Of a stretch of DNA of 64,000 nucleotides, positions 52,601 to 62,089 are shown one piece after another. A model generated the notes under the pieces. It saw only the letters and a list, made by a program, of their open reading frames with translations. It was not told where the DNA came from and made no database searches. The DNA is from Actinernus sp. WN-2022 (lineage: Eukaryota > Cnidaria > Anthozoa > Actiniaria > Actinernidae): NCBI GenBank assembly GCA_030867875.1, contig JAOWCC010001589.1, positions 80,995,537-81,059,536 on the forward strand, in the 5' to 3' direction. Both the position numbers and the translations under genes were made by a program. Numbering within the stretch: the first letter of the stretch is position 1; each line of letters begins with the position of its first letter.

Positions 52601-55600
52601 AGCTGCTTGATTTCCTTGAAGGCCCGTTCGTGCTGGTGTGACCATATGAACTGTGCATCTTTGGATGTCAGATCACGCAGTGGCTGAGCTACATGTACAT
52701 CAGAGAGTCTCGGCAGAAACTTATAATTTACAAATCCAAGGAGGCTTGACATCTCCTTCTTGCATGTAGGCCTTGGCATCTCCTCTACTGCTGAGATCTT
52801 TGCTGGGTCTGGTCTAAGTCCCTCTTTAGTGATGATGTGCCCCATAAACTTTACTTCACTTTTCTTCAGGTTCATCTTGTCTTTGTTGAGTTTTAGCTTA
52901 ACCTCTCTTGCTCTGTCCAACAGCCTAACCAGGTTGTCATCGTGGTTTCTCTTGGCCTCCTCTTGGGTGTCTCCGTACCCTACAACTAATACATCATCGC
53001 GCAGAACCTCTATACCTGGGAGATCATCTAGCTTCTCGTGAAGCTTGCATTCAAATTCCTCTGGTGCTAGACTTATTCCAAACGGCATACGCAAGTAACG
53101 ATATCGTCCAAATGGGGTACAGAAAGTAGTTTTAAGACTACTTTCTTCATCTAGCCCTATCTGATAAAACCCATCCTTTGCATCTAATGTGCTAAACAGC
53201 TTAGCTTTGGCTAGTTTAGGCAATACTTCCTCCAATGTGGGCATCTGATACTTCGGGCGCAATACTGCTCGATTGAGATCTCGAGGATCTAAACAGATTC
53301 TTATCTTCCCCCCTGGTTTAGCTACAATGACCATACTACTGATCCACTCTGTTGGCTGAGATACTTTCTCAATAATGCCTTTCTTTTCTAACTTGGCTAT
53401 TTTCAACTTTACTTCACCCTGGATAGTAACAGGAATGCGACGAGGTGTATGCTGCACTGGTTTTACGCTGCTATCCACTACAAAAGTAGAGTCCCCTATG
53501 TGCCCAAGTCCCTCAAACACATCTTTGTACTTTTTAAGAACTGCCTCTTTGGTGATGGGGTTGTTTCTGTCACTGTCTACCTTATATACTTCTTGCACTA
53601 CATCTATGTCTAATTTCAGTAATCCCAGCTGCTCACAGCTTTCATAGGATACCAGTGCCTTAGTGGTATGTCCTACTACTTGAAACTTCAGAGTGTGTTG
53701 CTTCCCTCTGTGTTCTACCCTCAAGTTAACTTCTCCAAGTGGTTTCACAACTGACCCATCAAATAGCTTAAGTCTTACTGAGGTTCTCTCTAGTGCTGGC
53801 TCTCCAGTTTGCTTCAATAGAGCGGATTTCAATTGAGTGTTGGAAGTGTTTTGGTTTGCGTTTACTAAGCTATCCTATTGGCTGAGAAAGTAAGCCAACC
53901 AATCAGAATCCAAAGTAAAACCAAACGCAAACTGGTTTTGGTTTTGCTTTGGTTTGTCATTGGCTCACAGGGAAGCCATTTACGAGTTACTTGTGATTAC
54001 TCGCTCCTATGATTGGCTGGCTGTGGGTAATTTGCGTTTGGTTTTACTACACTCAATTGAAAACCGCTCTATTGACAAATCACGGTAACTGATTACGTTA
54101 CAAGTTGCCCCTGTGTCTAGCTGACATGTCATTGGGGCTTTGTAACTGTTCTGGTTTGGATCTTTCAAACAAAAGCTCAGGTCTGTGAGTATTTGTTTGC
54201 CACTACCTTTCACTGTTGAGATTGTTTCTATTTTGAGGAGTGACTCATCTGACTCTTCTTCTTCTGTAAGGGCATTAATCTGATCTTGCTTCCTACTCTT
54301 ACACATTGCAGCAAAGTGACTTTGTTTTTTGCAATAGTGACATTCTTGGCCAAATGCAGGACAATCTTCCTTCTTACTACATGTATGTTGTTTTGCATGG
54401 CCACAGTATTTGCATACTCTTTTTGCTGGTTTCTTCTCATTTTTTGAGGTAAACTCTTTTCCCTTTCCTTGTGTCGCTGGGGTTCTCGCACGTGTTTTGC
54501 TTGAGCGCTTGCCTTTTAGCATGTTTATTTCTTCTACCGTTTTGTTCTCGCTCTTTTGCAGCGATTTTAGTTGCTGACTTGCAATTTTTTAAGGGTTAAC
54601 GCTTGCTCTCTCAGCAGTCTTCCTTTGAGACTCGTATCATTGACTAATCTGTCTCTTATTAGTTCATCGGTCAATGAACCAAACTCGCATGACGATGCTA
54701 GGTGTCTTAGCTTGTTTATGTATTCGTCCACACTTTCATTTTGCAGTTGTACACAGCTGTTAAAGCGATACCGTTCGTATACAACTTTTTTTTGTGGTTT
54801 GAAGTAATCCTCTAACTCATTTAGGCAGGTTTCTACGCTTCCTTGCTGCGCAGGGGTCAGACTTAGATTTCTAAGTATTTGCAAACATTGCTTTCCCTTA
54901 GCGTCGCTACTCTAACCTTCTGAGTTTGCTGAATTGTTCCAGTTGCGACTTCATAATCGTCCCACTGCTGTCGAAAAAACTCCCAATTCGATGTGAGGTC
55001 ACCTCGACATTCCATGGGCCCGGGAACTGGAAAATTCTGTGGGATCTTGAAGTTTTGCAGGCCATGTGCTCCTCCATATGCTGGCTGACTTGGCTGAGCT
55101 GGTTGTTCTGGTGTATTTGATTCCTCTGAATCTGACATTTTTTGATAGGTTTTGTTTCCAAGTTTCCTCTCAACTGCTAAATTTCGCTTGCCTTTATATA
55201 AGTTGAAAGGAAAACCACTTCCGACACCATGTTTCACGAAGGGACCACACGACCCGCCATTATGAACCAAACAACTACTTTATTCCAAATATGGCTAGTG
55301 CCAAATATGGCACGGCCAGGAAGCGGAAGCACATACTGTAACAACATCCGGGCTTTCACTCGGGCCACATGAGATTGAAGATGAAATACACTTTCATTTG
55401 AAATCCTCTTAGTAATAACCAAAGGGAAGAATTATTAGCTGAATTTAGCAGTCTTTAGGAGTGGCCGGTAGCGCGGTGACTTTCATTCTCTGCTCCCCTA
55501 GTATATATGTAATTTAATAGTTTTGTTTTTCTCGTATGTTGACCTTTTAATTTAAACACTACTTATTCGTTTAACACACTGCATTTGAGCAGGCATATAT

Positions 55601-58600
55601 TCATTGTTTTGAACCCGAGAATTAACCGTACTACCGCACTTCATGGTCCCTTTCTTTAGTAGTGGGTTGTCGGTCAGGTGATTGTAAACTCTCGTCATTT
55701 AGCACAGAAAATGTATTCTGATGAATAGGGATCGGGTTGTCATGTAAGAAAGATGGCTCTTGAACAAACTGATAAGCTTCAGTAGGTTGGGTAGTCTCGG
55801 AACACTGGAGACCTTGGTCTTTCATTGTCTTCTTTTTTGTATTCTTGTTTTTTTTTTTTAAGTTTGAAAGTCGGATCTCAGCAACTCGCCATTTTCAACT
55901 TCTAGGTCAATAATATATTCGTGATGACAGCATCTTGATTTCGGTCTTGTATATATTATCTTGCTGCACTAATTTGTCTTCCAAATGACTGAGTTTGGTT
56001 TCTTGATTCGTGTTTTGATGTGACGAGAGTAAGAATTCATTACGCATATCAGTTAGGTCAGCCTCCATGTTACAAATCAAGGTCGTTAAAGCAGCGAGAG
56101 AGTTCTTATTGCGGGCTAACAATCTAAAGAATTCCGTCTCTTCCGGTTTGAATTTGACTCATGTGTATGTTGATTTTGGAGTTTCAAGGATATGTTGATC
56201 CAAAACTACAGGCTCTTGGGGTTTTTCATTGACTTGTGAACTTGCAGGCTCTGTAATTTGTTTTGTTTTCTTAGTATAACATAAAGTGTTGAACATGTTT
56301 ATTTTCTCAAGCATGTCGCGCGTGACCTGTTTCTTCATTCATTAAGTTCTCTACTTTCATCTGTAATCTGGGAAACTCAATCTTTGCCCATGCCTTGGCA
56401 CATAACTATTCCTGTTGTTAAGTAGACGTGGATGATTATAAGTAAAATCCTTCGACAGCTTGTACCGTTTCCGCTAGGTCAATATCCTCGCTGGAACGAA
56501 ATAACTTGATCTCAATACTCTCTGATCCAACTTACGGTAAATTTAAATCTCTGACAGTTTTTAAGAGACTCATAATATTGGTCTTGAAGTGCCTTCACCC
56601 AAAATAAGATGTTCTCCTCGGATGTTTTAAATGCAGCACAGCGAGCCGATGGCTTATATATTCCAATATCTATTTCTTCGAATTTTAGCTTTCCGGATCC
56701 TGGCTACAGGTCGTCGTACGTGTCGTATATAAAATCACTGGCCATCTGGGTAAAAAACGCGGTCCTTCGGCTCCTACAATAGCGCCAGTTGAAATATCCT
56801 GAGCCTGTTGGAAGGCTTTCGCACGAGTGAAGTTAAATAAAACATTAAACTGGCTTACATTTGAGAGATGAGACTCCAAGTTAGAGAGAAATTTGCTCGC
56901 GGGTCCTCCGCCATCTTGCTTTACTGTATTTTAATTATGTAAATAAATTAACCTGGCGATTGTTGCGTGACCAGCACAGTGCAATCTGATTCGTGTGAAT
57001 TTGACCTTTAACGCATGCGCAGAAATCTTGCTACACGGAATAATAATAATAAAAAAAGAACGGCTTGCATTTTAAGACTCGACAGGCAGCCCGAGTAATT
57101 ATCCACCTGAAACTTGGCATGAAAACGTGTCAAAAACATATTGGTGAATTTTGCTACATATTTTATGGAATTATATTTTGTCCATTTTTAATGCTTTCCA
57201 CTGATTTTCACCTTCAAATGGCCATACAATTTGTTTAAACTAGAAGTAATCATAGATTATTAAAGTGCATTCGACATAATGTTTTGGCTACCTGGGGTAA
57301 AACAAACATAACCCTTTGGAGACTGAAAGATATTGCCTTGAGCAGTGTTCTGGACTACACTGTTGATATTAACAGATTGACTCTATTGTGGGTGTAAAGT
57401 TTAGAATGTTTTCACTAATAAGTTATACAACGTTGTATAACAATTAAGGGATGCAGCTCATCAAATTGCTGAGATAAAGGAAAACATTTTGGGCTGTAAT
57501 AACACCACATGTACAGGCAGCCCAATCTCATGATTTGTTTATTTATACGCTTACACATATCACTTGAATAGTATGTTAGACAAATAAATACATGACTTCA
57601 CCCTACAATGTTTCAGTTGTGGTTATTCATACCTCTGAGCTCTTCTAGGGTCGTTTCCGCTGTTTTTTTCGAACCTCTTTCCCTCACCTCATGTTTTGGA
57701 AGGATTTATAATATGAACTATTCAAGCAATATTTGTAAGCGTATTTTATATAAATACACAAATCATGAGATTGGGCTGCCTGTGATAACACTGGCTTTGT
57801 ATGCTTGTTGTAGCTCGAGAATGGGGTTTTGGAAATGGCCCAGAAGTAGTCACTAGTACACACTTTTCTCAGACTTTGCTAAATCGTACCAACGTACCTT
57901 TTAGACAACATTGCATTTGATTGAAGAAATATTATATTACAGTGGAACCCCACTATCTCGAACTCGGTTATCTCGAACTCCCCGCTATCTCAAACTAAAA
58001 CTCATTTCCCTTGGTTTTGCCCCTGTTATTTCAGTTATTTACTATGGGCTATCTCGAACTCGGTTATCTCGAACTCCCCGCTATCGCGAACTGTTTGCCA
58101 TTTCCCTTGTCCCAAATCGACCCCGGCTATCTCGAACTCTAATTGCTAAGACGATTGACAAACAACACAGCACTAAAAATAACAAATCACAGCCGCTGTT
58201 ATAGTGCAAATCTTTATCATTTAAATAAAATTTTAACAGGAAATTAATGCGATTAAATTAAGCGAGATACGGCAAACGATAGACACGCTCTCTACCTTCA
58301 GTCTGTTTCTCGATGAAAGCGCCACAAAAGATATCCGAAGAAAAGTGAAGAAAATGTTGTTTTTCATTGAAAAGACCATCAGACGCAATCTACAACAGCA
58401 AACGATTGAACCTTTCTTCATGGCAACAGCAACAACGTCCGGATCTGTTAGACGTGATGTTGTATATGTAGATCCCGGGGACTCCCATATAAAAGGGATC
58501 GGGATGCTCGTCGGACATTTTCGATTTCACCCCTAGGAGGTACTAAAATGGGCGTGGCTCAAGCTTATTTTGACCCCTAAAAGGTACCGATAAAAACGTG

Positions 58601-61600
58601 CCAACATTTAAAACTTTCAATGCCTTTTATTGCTATTATTTGATGTTGTATCATCAAGCACATTTTTCCTTGTTGTTTTCAAAAGCGCTGTCATTCTCTA
58701 GCATTCGGTGACACCCGACCCTTAAAAGGTACCGCTTTACATAGTAATGTCTGTGTTTGATCGTGGATACCATAAGTGGTACTAAACTCCTTATTTTGAC
58801 CCCTAAAAGGTACGACGAGCATCGATGTACCCCTCACATAAGGGAGTCCCCCCCCCCCCCACCGGGATGTAGATGTGGACATGGATAACATGTAACGGGA
58901 GTTGTTATCAAACACTCGGTTAAGCATCATCAACTGAATTTGATGTACAGTATTGTAGATACAGAAAACAAACACTTTATTATTGAAGTGCGTACGTTTG
59001 GAATAACTGTTGTTATGATTAATTCGATATTCGTGTTTATTGTAGAGACGAATTTCAGTGGGGTTTATCGTTCTTCTGATGTAATTATTTTTTAATAGCA
59101 ATTGTATTGAGTTATCTCGAACCCCCGCTATCTCGAACTATTTTCCATTTCCCTTGAGAGTTCGAGATAGCGGGGTTCCACTGTACTTACCGAGTGAACC
59201 AAAGGACAACAAACGAAACGATCGCGTACGCATTTTCACGCGCCAGAACGAGGTTAATTTATTCAAACTGGCGAAAAAAAGATACACGACCACAACAAAA
59301 TTCTCGATTTCTCTTGCCTATCAGACACAGGGAGCCCAATGGACACCAGATTAGGATGACGTTCTCCTTCGTCGAACGCAATAAATTAAAGCAAAATATA
59401 AAATTTGTCACCACAGTTTTGAAGACCATGATATTGTACATTTCCATTCACATTAACCCAGGATTAGATTTGTTCTGTTTACCACTCGAAGGTGGACAGA
59501 GAACCTCATTCAATAGGGCTAAAGCCCCTTCTATGGAGGTCTCCGATGGCCTACGATTTATCATTCTTATCCAAGAAGACGTGAAGGTCTAACTATTTGC
59601 AGTTCGATCGCAAAGGCAACACCGTCTACTCAGTTATTTTAAGACCCAGAGTGTTGGTCCGGCCAGGGTTTGAACCGACAACCTCCCACACAACAGACTG
59701 GAGCTTTATATAACCACTGTGCTAACTGGGAGGCAGTTTGTGGTTAAGAATCTTGCCAACTAAATCTTGACAAGATCTTGTCTCAGAAAAATCTTACAAG
59801 ATCTTGCATATATCTTGCAAGATCTTGTACAAATGGGACAGAAGAAAATTCCATTGAAAATCTTGTCGTGATCTTACAAGATCTTCTGTCTGTCTGTTGG
59901 TCAGTCTGTCTCTCCACAATGGCTTGACAAGATCATGGTAAGATTCTCAACCTGGAAAGTTGCAGGTGGATACGTATGTTCTATAATTTTGCACATACAA
60001 TCAATTGAAATATGTGAAATTCACTGATTCACTAAAATTCTCCTAGCCTGCTAGTGGCTCTTATTGTGCGTGCCACAGGTAATCCAATCCGAAAACAAAT
60101 GAGCAGGCTAAAATTCTCCCATCATATGTTATTACTGTATATAGCAACAGTTCAAAATGTTGTAGATTCTCAGGAAAGTACACAGAAGAATCACATGGAT
60201 GGGGATGCAGGTTGGTGCAGTGATAAAACACTTGCCTCTAACCGCTGCGGTGCCGGGTTCAATTCCCGGCTCGGGCAAAACAGTTAATGTAGTGGGGAGT
60301 GTATGAAGAGTAAAAGCAGGCCCCCACCAGCTGTAAGCTGTAATACTCAGCCTGCTATAACACATATTATTTTATGGATTACACTAATTGTATTTAATAT
60401 GTGCACATATGATGCATTCTTAATTACTACATGTACTTAACAACTGACAATGATTCCATTTTTAGGATAAAGAATGCGATGCTATTCATCCTGGGTATGG
60501 TTTTCTATCTGAGAGAGCAGACTTTGCTCGCGCATGTGTCAAGAGTGGCGTCATATTCATTGGTCCCTCACCTCAGGTGGTACACATGATGGGTGACAAA
60601 CTAGAAGCAAGAAAAATGGCCATCCAATGTGGTGTTCCAGTCGTCCCTGGTACAGAAGAGCCAATAGCAACAGCAGAAGATGCTAAGGCATTCTGTGAAC
60701 AGCATGAACTACCGGTCATTACAAAAGCAGCTTACGGGGGTGGTGGACGTGGCATGAGGGTAATTTGGAACCTGGAGGATGTTGAGGAGTATTTCAACTT
60801 GGCCAGTAACGAAGCTTATGCTGCTTTTGGAGATGGGTCAATGTTCATTGAGAAGTTTATTGGTAAGTTATGGTTGGTATCAGAAAGCATGATCTTTCTA
60901 CTGTCCTTGTTACTCACTACTTGGTACATGAATCTGGCTTTCTTATCAAACCTGTGGTTCTCGTTAGTACTAATATTTCGTAAAATTATGTGATACCTAT
61001 CTGATATTTATCATCTTCATAAAGTTTCAAAGCCAATCTTGTCTTCTCCAGGTTCTACATTTTGTTATTTCAAAAGCTGTTGCTCGATCTACAATAAATG
61101 AAATTTATGTTACAAAAAAAATTACGATTCAGTCAAAGAATCAAGTCAGTAAGTAACAAATATGAATCCCAGCTAACCCCAAAACTGACGAGGCCTTAAC
61201 TAAAAGCAATAGTATTTGAACAAGAATTAAATCAAAGTTTGTCAACATTTCGAATTTTAGTACTAAAGTGTTGTTGGTGTCTGTAATAGCATCTGTTCTG
61301 CGTTATTGTGGACGTGGCTTTTCTGCGTCATTGTGGTCGTGGCTGTTCTGCGTTATTGTGGACGTGGCTGTTCTGCGTCATTATGGATGCAAATAAACAA
61401 AATTTTGCCTTCCATTTTTACGTGTAAATAATAACAAAATCGTCAGGAATAGGACATTTGCATCATGTCGTCATTTTACTTCAACTACCAGAATCCTTTA
61501 AAAAATCTTTTTCTCATTCAAATTTATTAACTCCTTTGAGAATTCCAGGACAATGGTCCAGATTAAAGGAACAAAAGAATCCGCGCAAAGAGTTCTGGTA

Positions 61601-62056
61601 GTATGTGACGTCATCGTGCAAACGTCGTATTGAACCTCATTTATTTTTTAAACGAAATTCCAAGATGACAATAACTTTCTTTTTGAATTACAGAGAGACC
61701 AAGGCATATAGAAGTACAAGTGATGGGAGACACACATGGCAATGTTGTCCACCTGTTTGAGAGAGACTGCTCAGTACAGCGACGTCACCAGAAGATTGTG
61801 GAAATCGCTCCTGCACCTGGACTGGACCCAGAGATCAGAGAAAAACTAACAACAGATGCTTTGAGACTGTGTAAAGAAGTTGGGTATTCCAATGCGGGTA
61901 CCGTAGAGTTCTTGCTTGACCCACATGGCAACCACTACTTCATAGAAGTAAATGCAAGATTGCAAGTGGAACACACTGTGACAGAGGAAATCACAGGGTA
62001 TATAAAGAATCTACTGATCAGTTTAGTGATTTAATCATCATACAGGGCAGAGTCCC

Positions 62057-62089
<33 letters not shown>

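Larger units (their letters stand above)
50465..55343 (-). mobile_element. Ty3/Gypsy LTR retrotransposon (K02A2.6-like), defective
   Basis: 4879 bp on the minus strand, bounded by 114-bp direct LTRs with TG...CA ends. Order on the element: 5' LTR (55343-55230), primer binding site, gag, zinc knuckles, protease, reverse transcriptase, RNase H, integrase, purine-rich tract (near 50592-50580), 3' LTR (50578-50465). The host flanks ACATG and ACATC are a near-match 5-bp target duplication. It lies antisense to pyruvate carboxylase in intron 1. The copy is dead: two gag frameshifts, a 250-bp MITE after the protease, breaks between RNase H and integrase, a stop inside integrase and a frameshift before its C-terminus. 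Confidence 0.95.
57940..59183. mobile_element. pogo/Tigger-like element (1.24 kb)
   Basis: The perfect ends CAGTGGAACCCC(A/G)CTATCTCGAACTC and the inverse at 59156-59183 are flanked by TA. CTATCTCGAACTC motifs repeat just inside both ends. The CAGT start, TA duplication and ends of this kind mark the pogo/Tigger branch of Tc1/mariner. A transposase remnant and a nested TIR element lie inside. Confidence 0.92.

Noticed and set aside
59194..59592. 132-residue plus-strand open frame
   Set aside because: No domain, no conserved pattern, and its end overlaps a SINE.
60199..60275. tRNA gene (also at 21610, 22250, 33200, 44150 and 59680)
   Set aside because: Box A and B and a T-arm are seen, but the acceptor stems do not pair; the sequences are SINE heads.
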